A stretch of DNA of 37,675 bases from Arthrobacter sp. B1805 (GTDB taxonomy: Bacteria; Actinomycetota; Actinomycetes; Actinomycetales; Micrococcaceae), in NCBI RefSeq assembly GCF_002929745.1, contig NZ_PJIQ01000019.1:1-37675 (forward strand), written 5' to 3'. Below the pieces are notes generated by a model that was given only the letters and a program-made list of their open reading frames with translations, did not search any database and was not told the DNA's origin. Position numbers and translations under genes: made by a program. Below are positions 6,552 to 15,789 of this stretch, piece by piece. Positions within the stretch are counted from its first letter, which is position 1, and each line of letters opens with the position of its first letter.

Positions 6552-8279
6552 GTGACTGAAACAGCTGCAGCCGATCCAGCTCCCCTCGACTCCGCCTCAT
6601 CGGCCGCGCGCGCGGTCCAGGCCCTGGTGGCGGGCGGCATCACGGACGTCGTCATCGCTCCCGGTTCCCGCAGCGCGCCGCTCGCGTACGCGCTCGCGGA
6701 GGCCGAGGCGGCAGGCCGCGTTCGGTTGCATGTGCGGATCGACGAGCGTGCGGGAGCCTTCACGGCGCTGGGCCTCGCACTCGGTGCCGATCGCCCGGTC
6801 GCCGTGGTGACCACGTCGGGGACTGCGGTCGGAGAACTCCTGCCGGCCGTGATGGAGGCGAACCACGCCGCGGTGCCGCTCGTCGTGGTATCGGCCGACC
6901 GTCCGAGCGAATTGCGCGGTACCGGGGCCAACCAGACCACAGTGCAGCCGGACCTGTTCGGTGTGCATGTCCGCGCAGGCTTCGACGTCGCAGCGGGGGA
7001 GGATCCGTCCGGGCCCGTCGAGGAAGCCCTCCGAGCCGCCACGGGACGAGCCGCCACGGGACGTGCCGTCGCAGGCGTCAGCCCCCAGCCGCCGGGCCCG
7101 GTCCACCTCAATCTGGCCTTCCGCGATCCCCTCGTGCCCGCCGACGGAAGCATCGGGTCTGCAGCGTCGCGCAGCAGGCCCGTGCAGGAGCCGGCCGCCG
7201 AGAGGGAGGGCGCCGGGCCGCGTACGGCGGCGGAGGAACGTTCGCCCGGCAGCACCACCGTCGTCGTGGCGGGACACGGCGCGGGTGAGCTCGCAGCCGT
7301 CTTCGCCGCCCACCTCGACCTGCCGCTGTTCGCCGAACCGTCGTCGAACGCTCGCTTCGGCAGCAGCGCGATCGCACCGTACCGGCTACTGCTCGAGCAC
7401 ATCGCCCCCGTGATCACCCGCGTGGTGATCTTCGGGCGGCCCACGCTGTCCCGTCCCGTGACGGCACTGCTCGCACGATCCGACGTCGAGCACGCGCTGT
7501 ACCTGCCGGAGCCCGTGGCCTGGTTCGAGGAAGGCCGTCGACGCGAGCGCGTCATCGACAACCTGCCCGACCTGCTCGCGTTCGCCGGCCGCGGCGCGCC
7601 CGGCTGGCTGCGGTCCTGGCGGGAGGCCGGCGCCGCGGCTGAAGCTGCCATCCAGTCGCTCCTCGCCGACGAGGAGCGCATCACGGGCCTCCATGTGGCG
7701 GACGCGGTGTGGGAGCACACGGACGGCAATCTCGTGCTGGGGTCGTCGAATCCGATCCGGGATGTGGACCTCGTCGCGGCGACGGACTGGCACCCGCTGG
7801 AGGTCTTCGCGAACCGAGGCCTGGCGGGAATCGACGGCACCATCTCGACGGCGACGGGGGTGGCCCTCGCGGCCGGCATCCCGACGCGCGTCCTGCTGGG
7901 CGACCTGACGTTCCTGCACGATGTCGGCGGGCTGCTGCTGGGTAGCGGCGAGCCGCAGCCGGACCTGCAGATCGTGGTGCTCAACGACGGCGGCGGCGGG
8001 ATCTTCGGCCTGCTGGAGCACGGCGCGGAGACCACGACGGCCCGGTACGGCGCCGCGGTGGAGCGCCTGTTCGGGACACCGCACACCGTGGACCTCGCGG
8101 CTGTCGCGGCGGCGTACGGGCTGCACTACGAGCGGGCGACGACGCTCTCGGACCTGGATACGGCGATGGAGCGCCCCATCAGGGGCCGCTCCATCCTCGA
8201 GGTCCGGGCGGACCGCAGTACGCTCCGGGACCTCCATGCGCGCATCCGGCAGGTCGTCGCGGACGTGACGGTCCTCTAG
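6552..8279 (+). CDS. menD: 2-succinyl-5-enolpyruvyl-6-hydroxy-3-cyclohexene-1-carboxylate synthase MenD
   Basis: This 575-residue thiamine-diphosphate enzyme joins isochorismate and 2-oxoglutarate in menaquinone synthesis. Seen: [13 protein letters not shown] near the N-terminus; [16 protein letters not shown] with the Glu that activates Th[33 protein letters not shown]; and a C-terminal ThDP/Mg site with [13 protein letters not shown] and LNDGGGGIF. Length is normal. I chose GTG 6552 over ATG 6510 because the latter lies inside the hairpin. GAGGATGGG directly before the GTG could serve as a ribosome site, or GAGGAT could be a -10 box 6 nt upstream. A short tandem repeat inserts ATGRATGR-like residues in the middle. 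menF, menG, menJ and the prenyl synthase lie 2.5-9 kb downstream. Confidence 0.95.
   Translation: MTETAAADPAPLDSASSAARAVQALVAGGITDVVIAPGSRSAPLAYALAEAEAAGRVRLHVRIDERAGAFTALGLALGADRPVAVVTTSGTAVGELLPAVMEANHAAVPLVVVSADRPSELRGTGANQTTVQPDLFGVHVRAGFDVAAGEDPSGPVEEALRAATGRAATGRAVAGVSPQPPGPVHLNLAFRDPLVPADGSIGSAASRSRPVQEPAAEREGAGPRTAAEERSPGSTTVVVAGHGAGELAAVFAAHLDLPLFAEPSSNARFGSSAIAPYRLLLEHIAPVITRVVIFGRPTLSRPVTALLARSDVEHALYLPEPVAWFEEGRRRERVIDNLPDLLAFAGRGAPGWLRSWREAGAAAEAAIQSLLADEERITGLHVADAVWEHTDGNLVLGSSNPIRDVDLVAATDWHPLEVFANRGLAGIDGTISTATGVALAAGIPTRVLLGDLTFLHDVGGLLLGSGEPQPDLQIVVLNDGGGGIFGLLEHGAETTTARYGAAVERLFGTPHTVDLAAVAAAYGLHYERATTLSDLDTAMERPIRGRSILEVRADRSTLRDLHARIRQVVADVTVL
7036..7065 (+). repeat. Two tandem 15-bp units inside menD
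   Basis: CCGCCACGGGACGAG (7036-7050) and CCGCCACGGGACGTG (7051-7065) match at 14 of 15 positions and are in frame. They add a repeated Ala-Ala-Thr-Gly-Arg pattern between domains of MenD, at a site likely to tolerate length change. Confidence 0.8.
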
Positions 8280-8286
8280 AGCCCCG

Positions 8287-9057
8287 TCAGAGCACCTTCG
8301 AGAGGAACAGCTTCGTCCGCTCGTGCTGCGGGTTCCCGAGGACGTCCTCGGGCTTTCCCTGCTCCACGACGACGCCGCCGTCCATGAAGACCACGCGATC
8401 GCCGACCTCCCGGGCGAAGCCCATCTCGTGCGTGACCACCATCATGGTCATGCCCTCCTTGGCCAACTGCTTCATGACTTCGAGCACGTCACCGACGAGT
8501 TCGGGATCGAGCGCGCTGGTGGGCTCGTCGAACAGCATCATGTCGGGATCCATGGACAGCGCACGGGCGATCGCGACACGCTGCTGCTGGCCGCCGGAGA
8601 GCTGCGCCGGGAAGGCATCGGCCTTCTCGGCGAGGCCCACCTTGGCGAGGTTCCGCCGTGCGATCTCCGTGGCCTCCGCCTTGCCGCGCTTCTTGGCCCG
8701 CTGCTGTGCGAGGGTCAGGTTCTTCAGCACGGTGAGATGCGGGAAGAGGTTGAACTGCTGGAACACCATGCCGATGCGCGTGCGGACGTCGTCGAGATCC
8801 GTCTCGCTGTCGGTGATGTCGACGCCCTCGACCATGACGGTGCCCGTGGTGGGCTCCTCGAGGCGGTTCACGCACCGCAGCAGCGTGGACTTGCCGGAGC
8901 CCGACGGGCCGATCACGCAGACCACCTCGCCCTGGTCCACGTGGAAGTCGATGCCCTTGAGAACCTCATTGCTGCCGAAGCTCTTGCACAGTGCGCGGAC
9001 CTCGATGGCGGGGACGGCCGCTGCTGGTGCCGCGGCACCCGATGCGGGATGCGACAT
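8287..9057 (-). CDS. Polar amino acid ABC transporter, ATP-binding protein
   Basis: This 256-residue ATPase drives the import complex encoded by the next two genes. Seen: Walker [10 protein letters not shown] at ~50-58, Q-loop [10 protein letters not shown], signature LSGGQQQR, Walker [13 protein letters not shown] and switch VTHEM. This is the GlnQ/HisP family. The first 16 residues are Ala/Pro-rich and precede the usual family start at [13 protein letters not shown] chose the ATG at 9057; an in-frame GTG at 9066 overlaps the permease stop codon and is a possible coupled start. The 3' end is 7 bp from the convergent menD stop. Confidence 0.94.
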   Translation of the reverse strand: MSHPASGAAAPAAAVPAIEVRALCKSFGSNEVLKGIDFHVDQGEVVCVIGPSGSGKSTLLRCVNRLEEPTTGTVMVEGVDITDSETDLDDVRTRIGMVFQQFNLFPHLTVLKNLTLAQQRAKKRGKAEATEIARRNLAKVGLAEKADAFPAQLSGGQQQRVAIARALSMDPDMMLFDEPTSALDPELVGDVLEVMKQLAKEGMTMMVVTHEMGFAREVGDRVVFMDGGVVVEQGKPEDVLGNPQHERTKLFLSKVL

Positions 9058-9062
9058 CCGGA

Positions 9063-9848
9063 TCACCGGCCTCTCTTGTTGTGTCGTTCGAGCTTCGCGA
9101 CCAGCTGGGTCAGCGGAAGCGTGATCACCAGGTACATCAGCGCCGCCACGACGAGCGGCGTCGAGTTCGCCTGGCTGGTGAGCGCATCGCGCGCGAACGT
9201 CGTCAGCTCGCGGTCGGCGATCGCCATGCCCGCGATGAACAGGAGCGACGTGTCCTTGATGAGGATCACGAGCTCGTTCGTGAGCGGAGGCGTGATGATG
9301 CGGAAGGCCTGGGGCAGGACGACCGTCAGCATGGTCCACGCGGGATTCATGCCGAGCGATCGTGCCGCCTCGACCTGGCCTTTCGGCACCGCCTCGATGC
9401 CGGCGCGGATCGTCTCGGCGATGTAGGCGGCGGAGACGACGATGAGGCCGATCAGGCCGGCTCCCGCATTGCCGCCCGGCGGGCGCCACTGGAAGGCGAT
9501 GGGCACGGCGTAGGCGAATCCGAAGATCACCAGCAGTGCGGGAAGGCCACGGAACAGTTCGATGTAACCGGTCGCCAGCCAGCGGTAGGGGAGGACGGGC
9601 GAGAGCTTCATCAGTGCCAGCACGAGACCGAGCACCATGCCGCCGACGAAGGCGATGGCGGTGTAGACGACGGTGTTCTTCGCCGCGATCGTGACGATCT
9701 CGGGGAAGGTCTGCGCCGCGACGTCCAGGTTGAAGAAGTTGGTCTGGATCCTGCCCCAGTCGGCGGCGAGGATGATCAGGAGGACTATGGCGGCGAACAC
9801 CGCGTAGAGGACGCCCTGGATCAGGCGTCTGCGTGTCGATCGTTTCAC
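9063..9848 (-). CDS. Polar amino acid ABC transporter, permease protein
   Basis: This 261-residue inner-membrane subunit belongs to the HisMQ/GlnP family. A membrane helix near residues 10-30 is followed by several more. The cytoplasmic EAA loop is well kept ([20 protein letters not shown], then [13 protein letters not shown]). [15 protein letters not shown] and [18 protein letters not shown] are typical of the family. The start is set at GTG 9848 (VKRSTRRRL), with GGAAGG 11 nt upstream; the frame is open further but runs through a hairpin and the binding-protein gene. With one permease gene it probably forms a homodimer. It lies 5 bp upstream of the ATPase start. Confidence 0.92.
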   Translation of the reverse strand: MKRSTRRRLIQGVLYAVFAAIVLLIILAADWGRIQTNFFNLDVAAQTFPEIVTIAAKNTVVYTAIAFVGGMVLGLVLALMKLSPVLPYRWLATGYIELFRGLPALLVIFGFAYAVPIAFQWRPPGGNAGAGLIGLIVVSAAYIAETIRAGIEAVPKGQVEAARSLGMNPAWTMLTVVLPQAFRIITPPLTNELVILIKDTSLLFIAGMAIADRELTTFARDALTSQANSTPLVVAALMYLVITLPLTQLVAKLERHNKRGR

Positions 9849-9880
9849 GCGGAGGATTACCTTCCTTCGGGAGGTGGCAC

Positions 9881-9917
9881 CCGCGCGGCCCCGGAGATTC
9901 CTTCCGAGGCCGCGCGG
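9881..9917 (-). terminator. Strong intra-operon hairpin between the binding-protein and permease genes
   Basis: Ten-bp GC-only arms (9881-9890 and 9908-9917) pair perfectly, and inner arms cgga/tccg (9892-9895/9903-9906) extend the stem. It lies in the 80-bp gap after the binding-protein stop and before the permease. Such hairpins often end or protect part of the transcripts so that binding protein is made in excess. Confidence 0.65.
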
Positions 9918-9928
9918 ATCGGGTGGGG

Positions 9929-10717
9929 CTACTCCGCGAAGTAGGAGTCGTAGATTTCCTGGTACGTGCCGTTGTCGCGCAGGGCGGCGAGCTGCTCGTT
10001 CACGGCGGCGACCAGCGCTTCGCTGCCGTCCTTCGCCATGATGAACCCGTACTGCTCGTCCGTCTTGAACTCCTCGGCGATCGTGAAGGCGCCGTCCTCC
10101 GTGTGGCCGATATTGACCGGGAGATCCTGCAGGAGGGCGTCGACGTTCCCGGCCTGGATGGCGGCATACATCTCGGCGTCGGAGGGGAACTGGACCAGCT
10201 CGGCCTCGGGTGCGTTCTCCTGGGCGTAGGTCTCCCCGGTGGTGCCCTGCTGGACGCCGACCTGCTTGCCTGCGAGGTCGTCGATCGAGGCGATGTCCGA
10301 GTCGGTCGGTACCAAAAGGGACTGCAGCGAGTCGTAGTACGGGTCGGAGAACGCAAGGTTCGCCTGGCGCTCCTCCGTGATGGTGACCGCGCTGGCGCCG
10401 ATGTCGCACTGGCCGGCCGCAAGGACGGCCCCACTCTGGAGGCCGTTGAAGTCGACGTCCTGGACGGCCAGCTCGAGGTCCATGCCCGAGGCGATCTCCC
10501 TCATGAGGTCCATGTCGAAGCCGGTGTACTCACCGTTCTCCTCGAACTCGAAGGGCGGGTAGGGGATGTCGGAGCAGACGGTCAACGCCCCCTCCGACAC
10601 GAGGTTCAGGCCGTTGTCCTCGGCGGAACCGGCGTCGTCGGAACCTCCGCCGCACGCGCTGAGCGCGAGGGCGCCGGCGGCCACGGCGGCCAGCATTGCA
10701 GTTTTCTTGGAGAGCAT
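9929..10717 (-). CDS. Polar amino acid ABC transporter, substrate-binding lipoprotein
   Basis: This 262-residue solute-binding protein would sit on the outer face of the membrane and deliver an amino acid to the permease. The signal sequence [22 protein letters not shown] ends in a lipobox with C22 as the lipidation site. The mature part has the family-3 binding fold: [55 protein letters not shown] and [13 protein letters not shown] chose ATG 10717 because GTGAGG lies 6 nt upstream; a GTG at 10729 overlaps that site. It is first in the three-gene operon. The substrate (Gln, Glu, Arg or another) cannot be told from sequence alone. Confidence 0.93.
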   Translation of the reverse strand: MLSKKTAMLAAVAAGALALSACGGGSDDAGSAEDNGLNLVSEGALTVCSDIPYPPFEFEENGEYTGFDMDLMREIASGMDLELAVQDVDFNGLQSGAVLAAGQCDIGASAVTITEERQANLAFSDPYYDSLQSLLVPTDSDIASIDDLAGKQVGVQQGTTGETYAQENAPEAELVQFPSDAEMYAAIQAGNVDALLQDLPVNIGHTEDGAFTIAEEFKTDEQYGFIMAKDGSEALVAAVNEQLAALRDNGTYQEIYDSYFAE

Positions 10718-10746
10718 GGGGTACCTCACTTGGGCGGGCGGTGTTG

Positions 10747-10772
10747 AGCAGGAAAGGGTCCTGCTGATTCTA
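10747..10772 (-). promoter_or_regulatory. Candidate promoter and operator of the ABC transporter operon
   Basis: On the minus strand TAGAAT (10772-10767) fits a -10 box. Just downstream of it is a perfect 7-bp inverted repeat (10747-10753/10759-10765, 5-nt loop), which could be an operator or a leader hairpin. No good -35 is seen. Confidence 0.35.
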
Positions 10773-10806
10773 GCTAGGAAAGAGAGATGTGCATCACAGG
10801 CTACAG

Positions 10807-12177
10807 CTATTGCCTATTGGTAACCAAGGGGGTGGGTCGATGAGGTAGACCGAGGGCCTCGAGCATGGGGCGGAACTTGGTCCAGGTCTCGGCCAGCTCG
10901 GCTTCCGGCTGGGACCCCGCCACGATGCCGCACCCCGCATACAACCGCACTCGCGTCGGTGTCTCGACGACGGCGCCGCGGAGGGCGATTCCCCACTCGC
11001 CGTTGCCGGCTGCGTCGATCCATCCGACGGGCCCCGCGTAGGGTCCGCGCTGGAGATGCTCGAGTTCACGGATGAGGGCGCCTGCGACCGTTGTCGGCGT
11101 ACCGCAGACGGCCGCGGTGGGGTGGAGGGCCTGGACCAGGGCCAACGACGTCGGAACCCGGCCGTCGTCGTCCGGCGCCAGCTGTGCGGTGACGTCCGAG
11201 GCGAGATGCCACACGTTCGGCAGCTGGAGGACGAAGGGCTCACTGTGCGAGGTCATCGAGCTCGTGAACGGCTGCAGGGTCTCGGTGAGCGAGTCGATGG
11301 CAATCCGGTGCTCATGGAGCTGCTTGTCCGAACCTGCGAGGACCCGGTTCGGGTAATCGGGATCACCCTCGGGCGCACCGGCCCTGTCCAGCGTGCCCGC
11401 GAGGACGCGCGCCTGGGCTGTGTTGTCCTCCACCTTGATGAGCATCTCCGGCGTGGAACCGATCAGGCCGTCGACGGCGTAGGTCCAGCAGTCCTCGTAG
11501 CGCACGGCGAGCTCGCGCAGCACCTGCGCGGTGGCGACGGGCGTCTCCAGGTGCGCGACGACGTCGCGGGCGAGCACGAGCTTGCTCAGTTCCCCGGCCT
11601 GGACGTGCTTCACGCCCTCCGCGACGGCCAGCTTGTACTCGTCCTCGCTGAGGACGCCGGGCCCGAGCCGGTCACCGGGCATGCGGGACCGGTCGGCGTC
11701 GGGCTCGATCAGGTAGGCGGCCAGGGCCGCTTCCGCCGCATCCGCGCTCAGCTCCGCCTCGGCGTCGTCCGTGATGAAGGTAAGCCAGCTCCGGCCCTCG
11801 CTGCTGCCGACGACCACCTCGGGCACGATCAGGCGCGACTCGTGCGGGGAGGTCTTGGAGAAGGCGAAGGAGCCGAAGGCGATCAGGCCGGACCCGGGGA
11901 CCCGCAGCTCGTCGACCACTTCGGCGCCTGCCAGTTCGCGTCGCCACCACTCCTGGGCCTGCGTGAAGCGGTCCGGGCCCGTCACGGTGAACCGCGCGGT
12001 CTCGCCGTATCCTACGAGGCCGCCACCGCGGCGGATCCAGGAGTGGGCGTCGTTCCGCACGACGTACTCGAGGAGGCCCGACTGCGGATCCATGTCCCCA
12101 TGTGCCACCGTGATGCTGCGGAGCCCGCGGGACTGTCCGGGCGCGGACGTCAGCGCGGTGAGGGACGGAGTGCTCAT
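10807..12177 (-). CDS. menF: Isochorismate synthase MenF
   Basis: This 456-residue cytoplasmic, Mg-dependent enzyme converts chorismate to isochorismate, the substrate of MenD. The C-terminal chorismate-binding domain is complete: LSKLVLARDV, TYAVDGLIGSTPEML, ARVLAGTLDRAG, HEHRIAIDSL, NVWHLASDVTAQL, HPTAAVCGTPT and LYAGCGIVAGSQPEAELAETWTKF. The N-terminal ~200 residues are more variable, as usual in the EntC/MenF/DhbC family. The ATG at 12177 is preceded by a close GAGGA. It is transcribed away from menG, with 156 bp between. Since menD, menG and menJ are nearby, a menaquinone role is much more likely than siderophore synthesis. Confidence 0.9.
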   Translation of the reverse strand: MSTPSLTALTSAPGQSRGLRSITVAHGDMDPQSGLLEYVVRNDAHSWIRRGGGLVGYGETARFTVTGPDRFTQAQEWWRRELAGAEVVDELRVPGSGLIAFGSFAFSKTSPHESRLIVPEVVVGSSEGRSWLTFITDDAEAELSADAAEAALAAYLIEPDADRSRMPGDRLGPGVLSEDEYKLAVAEGVKHVQAGELSKLVLARDVVAHLETPVATAQVLRELAVRYEDCWTYAVDGLIGSTPEMLIKVEDNTAQARVLAGTLDRAGAPEGDPDYPNRVLAGSDKQLHEHRIAIDSLTETLQPFTSSMTSHSEPFVLQLPNVWHLASDVTAQLAPDDDGRVPTSLALVQALHPTAAVCGTPTTVAGALIRELEHLQRGPYAGPVGWIDAAGNGEWGIALRGAVVETPTRVRLYAGCGIVAGSQPEAELAETWTKFRPMLEALGLPHRPTPLVTNRQ

Positions 12178-12321
12178 GATTCCTCAAGCGTACTCGGCGG
12201 CACTGTGCGGAATTGTCCCGGAGCCGTGAGGTTGGGCACGTCCGGGTGATGACCGTCGTGACTCTGGCGGGGGAGGCGGCACCGGTCCTGTCGTAGGTCG
12301 GGTACGCCGTGTTTTGTTTGA

Positions 12322-12327
12322 GACAAT
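12322..12327 (+). promoter_or_regulatory. Candidate -10 box (GACAAT) for leaderless menG
   Basis: GACAAT ends 6 nt before the GTG start at 12334, so transcription would begin at the start codon. There is no clear ribosome site. The same 6-nt spacing recurs at other starts in this window. Confidence 0.4.
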
Positions 12328-12333
12328 GAGCAG

Positions 12334-13098
12334 GTGAATCGTGCATCGCTGGAGAAGCGCCCTGACGAAGTAGCAGCCATGTTCGACGACGTGGCGCCCA
12401 AGTACGACGTCGTCAACGACGTCCTGTCCATGGGGCAGACACGTCGCTGGCGTCGCATCGTGGTGGAGGCCGTCGGAGCGGAGCCGGGACAGCGCGTGCT
12501 GGACCTCGCGGCCGGCACGGGCACCTCGAGCGAGCCGTACGCGGACGCAGGGGTCGACGTCGTCGCGTGCGATTTCTCGCTCGGCATGCTGAAGGTGGGC
12601 AAGCGCAGGCGGCCGGACATCGACTTCGTCGCCGGAGACGCCACCAGCCTCCCGTTCGCGGACAACTCCTTCGACGCGTCCACCATCTCCTTCGGGCTAC
12701 GCAACGTCAACGAGCCCGAAAAGGCGCTGACCGAGATGCTGCGCGTGACGAGGCCGGGCGGACGGCTGGTCATCGCCGAGTTCTCGCAGCCCACGGTCGC
12801 GCTGTGGCGCACCACCTACACCGAGTACCTCATGCGTGCTCTCCCGGCGATCGCCCGGAAAGTCAGCTCGAACCCCGACGCCTACGTGTATCTCGCAGAG
12901 TCCATCCGTGCCTGGCCGAACCAGGACGAACTGGCGGCGTGGATCAGCGACAGCGGCTGGAACGACGTCGCATACCGGAACCTCAACGGCGGAATCGTCG
13001 CCGTGCACCGTGCCGTCAAGGCCCCTGCGGCGCCCGGCGAGCAGCCGCTCCTTCCGGGGCAGATCCGCCTGCGGCGACGCACGTCGGCGGCGGACTAG
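12334..13098 (+). CDS. menG: Demethylmenaquinone methyltransferase MenG/UbiE
   Basis: This 254-residue SAM-dependent enzyme methylates demethylmenaquinone, the last ring step. Seen: [24 protein letters not shown] near residues 17-40, SAM motif [12 protein letters not shown] at ~55-66, [27 protein letters not shown] split across motifs II and III, and [18 protein letters not shown]. The C-terminal extension after AVHRAV is Pro/Arg-rich. The start is GTG 12334. The menJ ATG follows the stop codon directly (no gap), so the two are co-translated. Confidence 0.95.
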   Translation: MNRASLEKRPDEVAAMFDDVAPKYDVVNDVLSMGQTRRWRRIVVEAVGAEPGQRVLDLAAGTGTSSEPYADAGVDVVACDFSLGMLKVGKRRRPDIDFVAGDATSLPFADNSFDASTISFGLRNVNEPEKALTEMLRVTRPGGRLVIAEFSQPTVALWRTTYTEYLMRALPAIARKVSSNPDAYVYLAESIRAWPNQDELAAWISDSGWNDVAYRNLNGGIVAVHRAVKAPAAPGEQPLLPGQIRLRRRTSAAD

Positions 13099-14415
13099 AT
13101 GTCCGTCCTGATCGTCGGCGCCGGCCCCGCCGGCTCCACCGCTGCGTACTACCTCGCGAGCGCGGGCATCGAGGTCACCGTCCTCGAGAAGACCTTCTTC
13201 CCACGCGAGAAGGTGTGCGGCGACGGGCTGACTCCCCGCGCGACGCGCGAACTCCAGCTGCTCGGCCTTCCGCACGATGAGAGCGAGGGCTGGCGCCGGA
13301 ACAAGGGGCTCCGACTCATCGCCGGGAAGCGCACGGTCGAGGTCCCCTGGCCCGAACTGAGCGACTTCCCGGACTACGGACTGGTCCGTACGCGCCTGGG
13401 ATTCGACGAAGCCCTCGCGCAGCACGCCCGGTCGGCGGGCGCGACGATCCTCGAGGGCCATTCCGTGTCCTCCGCGCTGCGTGACGATGCGGGCCGCGTC
13501 ACCGGGGTGACGGTGAACCTGCTCAACGCGGACGGCCGCAAGACGGGGGAGACGCGGACCTTCACGGCCGACGTCGTCCTCGCCGCCGACGGCAACTCGA
13601 CCCGCACCGCCGTCAGCCTCGGCATGCAGAAGCGCGACGACCGGCCCCTCGGCGTCGCCGTCCGCACCTACTTCACCAGCCCGCGCACCGATGACGACTG
13701 GATGGAGGGCTGGCTCGAACTGCCGGACGCCACCGGCAAGCCACTGCCCGGCTACGGCTGGGTGTTCGGCGTCGGTGACGGCACGTCCAACGTCGGCCTC
13801 GGGATCCTCAATTCGTCGGCCGAGTTCGGCAAGCTGGACTACAAGCAGGTGCTGCGCGACTGGACGGCCGGCATGCCGCCCGAATGGGGCTTCACGCCGT
13901 CGAACCAGGTCGGCGAGATCCGCGGCGCCGCCCTGCCCATGGGCTTCAACCGGACGCCGCACTACAGCCCGGGCCTGCTTCTGCTGGGCGACGCAGGCGG
14001 CATGGTGTCGCCCTTCAACGGCGAGGGCATCTCCTACGCCATGGAGTCCGCACGCTACGCGGCCGAGTTCATCGTGCGGGCGCAGGGCGTAGGTTCGCCG
14101 CTGGGACGCGACCAGGTCATGTCCGGGTACGCACCCCATGTCCGCGAGCAGTGGGGCAGCCACTTCACGCTGGGGCGCATCTTCGCGCAACTGATCGGCA
14201 AGCCCGCGATCCTCTCGCTGGCGCTCCGCACCGGCATGCCGGTACCGGTGCTCATGCGTTTCGTGGTGCGGATGCTGGCCAACCTGACCGACGCCGGAGG
14301 CCGGGGCTTCGAGGACCGCGTCATCCACCTGCTGGAGTCGCTCGTTCCGGCGACCTCCAACCAGCCGTCCCTGACGGGCCACCTGCGTGCGCAAAGCGCC
14401 GCCCCACTTGGTTAG
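13099..14415 (+). CDS. menJ: Geranylgeranyl-reductase-family flavoprotein, likely menaquinone reductase MenJ
   Basis: This 438-residue FAD enzyme would saturate one isoprenyl double bond of menaquinone, as MenJ (Rv0561c) does in Mycobacterium. Seen: N-terminal FAD site VLIVGAGPAGSTAAYYLA, EKVCGDGLTPRA, LAADGNSTRTAV, and second FAD block LLGDAGGMVSPFNGEGISYAMESAR. Length fits the family. It lies between menG and the polyprenyl diphosphate synthase, the neighbourhood also found around mycobacterial menJ, and this supports a quinone substrate over chlorophyll or archaeal-lipid reduction. The ATG abuts the menG stop. The call to MenJ rests on family and context. Confidence 0.85.
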   Translation: MSVLIVGAGPAGSTAAYYLASAGIEVTVLEKTFFPREKVCGDGLTPRATRELQLLGLPHDESEGWRRNKGLRLIAGKRTVEVPWPELSDFPDYGLVRTRLGFDEALAQHARSAGATILEGHSVSSALRDDAGRVTGVTVNLLNADGRKTGETRTFTADVVLAADGNSTRTAVSLGMQKRDDRPLGVAVRTYFTSPRTDDDWMEGWLELPDATGKPLPGYGWVFGVGDGTSNVGLGILNSSAEFGKLDYKQVLRDWTAGMPPEWGFTPSNQVGEIRGAALPMGFNRTPHYSPGLLLLGDAGGMVSPFNGEGISYAMESARYAAEFIVRAQGVGSPLGRDQVMSGYAPHVREQWGSHFTLGRIFAQLIGKPAILSLALRTGMPVPVLMRFVVRMLANLTDAGGRGFEDRVIHLLESLVPATSNQPSLTGHLRAQSAAPLG

Positions 14416-14418
14416 TCT
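14413..14418 (+). promoter_or_regulatory. Candidate -10 box (TAGTCT) for leaderless prenyl synthase
   Basis: TAGTCT fits TAnnnT, overlaps the menJ stop codon and ends 6 nt before the GTG at 14425, with no ribosome site between. It would allow the downstream gene its own leaderless transcript. Confidence 0.5.
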
Positions 14419-14424
14419 TAGACC

Positions 14425-15519
14425 GTGACACAATCCTTCAACTCCGGGTGGACCAGCGTGGGCGTAGACACCGCGCTGGACACGGCGGATATCGCGGACG
14501 GCGCCGATGCCCTGCGTCTGCCACCTGGTTTCGCCCTCATCGCCGAGGACCCGGACCTGGGACCCTCCGTCTCGTCGTGCCTCGCGGAGGTCGAGAAGCA
14601 GCTCCGCGGAGCCATCGCGAACTCGGATCCGCTCGCCGATGCCACCAGCCGGCACCTCGTGGAGGCCGGCGGCAAGCGTATCCGCCCCCTGCTCACGATC
14701 CTCGCGTCGCACCTCGGCAACCCGGCCCGCACCAAGGTGGTGCAGGCCGCCGTCGTCGTCGAGCTGACGCACCTCGCCACCCTGTACCACGACGACGTCA
14801 TGGACTCCGCACCCTACCGCCGTGGCGCTCCTACCGCCCACGAGGTCTGGGGTAACTCCGTCGCGATCCTCACCGGCGACCTCATCTTCGCCCGCGCATC
14901 CATCCTCGTGTCCGAGCTCGGCGGGGAGGCCCTTGGTATCCAGGCCCGCACCTTCGAGCGGCTCTGCCTGGGCCAGCTGCACGAGACCGTCGGTCCCCGC
15001 GACGGCCAGGACGACCTCGAGCACTACCTCTCCGTCATCGCCGACAAGACGGGCTCCCTCGTGGCCGCCTCCGGTCAGCTCGGTGCGATCTTCGCGGATA
15101 CGCCGCCGGAGGTCGTGGACATCATGGTGTCCTACGGCGAGAAGGTCGGCGTCGCCTTCCAGCTGGCCGACGACGTCATCGACGTCACCGGCCTGAAGGT
15201 GAAGTCGGGCAAGGCTCCCGGCACCGACCTGCGTGAGGGCGTGCCCACCCTGCCCGTCATCCTGCTGCGCCGTGCCGCGGCCGCGGGCGATGCCTCCGCA
15301 GCGGACGTCATAGCGCTCGTGGACGGGGACCTCTCCTCCGACGAGGCGCTTGCCGAGGCCGTCGCCGCCGTGCGGTCCCACCCCCAGACACAGGAGGCCT
15401 GGGCCGTCGCGCAGCAGTGGGCGGACGACGCTGTCGCCGCTCTGGATCCGTTGCCGGACAGCGTGGTCAAGCAGGCACTGGCGAGCTTCGCGCAGGCAGT
15501 GGTGAGCCGGGACGTGTAG
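14425..15519 (+). CDS. Long-chain polyprenyl diphosphate synthase for menaquinone side chain
   Basis: This 364-residue trans-prenyltransferase condenses isopentenyl diphosphate units into the quinone tail. Seen: EAGGKRIRPLL, first Asp-rich motif DDVMD at 123-127 after LATLYH, then GNSVAILTGDLIF, DKTGSLVAASGQLG and the second Asp motif FQLADDVIDV. Small residues before the first Asp motif leave room for a long chain. It matches GrcC1/HepT/IspB-type enzymes, and GrcC1 is next to menJ in mycobacteria. The N-terminal ~35 residues are extra and variable. The chain length (Arthrobacter often has MK-9) is inferred, not read. It ends the men gene run. Confidence 0.92.
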   Translation: MTQSFNSGWTSVGVDTALDTADIADGADALRLPPGFALIAEDPDLGPSVSSCLAEVEKQLRGAIANSDPLADATSRHLVEAGGKRIRPLLTILASHLGNPARTKVVQAAVVVELTHLATLYHDDVMDSAPYRRGAPTAHEVWGNSVAILTGDLIFARASILVSELGGEALGIQARTFERLCLGQLHETVGPRDGQDDLEHYLSVIADKTGSLVAASGQLGAIFADTPPEVVDIMVSYGEKVGVAFQLADDVIDVTGLKVKSGKAPGTDLREGVPTLPVILLRRAAAAGDASAADVIALVDGDLSSDEALAEAVAAVRSHPQTQEAWAVAQQWADDAVAALDPLPDSVVKQALASFAQAVVSRDV

Positions 15520-15789
15520 TCCTCCTGCCTGTCGTCCGGCGTCTGGGTTGGGAGGCCGACGCCTGGTCGAGCTGAGCGATCGTGCACGGCTTTCGGCTGG
15601 AGAGAAGGTTTCACACGGCGTGTCCTGCCCAGACACGCATCCACCGGCCGGAAACCCGGCCAGAACGCCGCACCTGCTGGCTGTCGCGGACTACGACTGG
15701 GTCGCGTTGGGCACCCCTCCAGAGGGGTTCTGGCCGCGGCCTTTGTTGACATAGGGGCGGAAGCCACGGTCGGGCTCGCGCAGAAGGCA
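15520..15789 (+). other. 270-bp gap with possible eroded 5' end of the DUF559 gene
   Basis: The downstream frame stays open through at least 15601-15789 but reads mostly Arg/Pro/Gly-rich sequence, turning protein-like only in the last ~20 codons (LAAAFVDIGAEATVGLAQKAL). A different frame (15548-15754) also looks partly coding. This suggests frameshift decay. Confidence 0.35.

Noticed and set aside
6476..8086. Long minus-strand frame opposite menD
   Set aside because: Ser/Arg/Pro-rich shadow of a complete, motif-rich menD gene.
8287..9489. 400-residue version of the ABC ATPase
   Set aside because: The extra N-terminal part overlaps the permease gene and is not family-like.
12697..15636. Long minus-strand open frame of 979 codons opposite menG, menJ and the prenyl synthase
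   Set aside because: It is a shadow of three well-recognised plus-strand genes and reads as Gly/Arg/Asp/Val-rich nonsense typical of GC-rich DNA.
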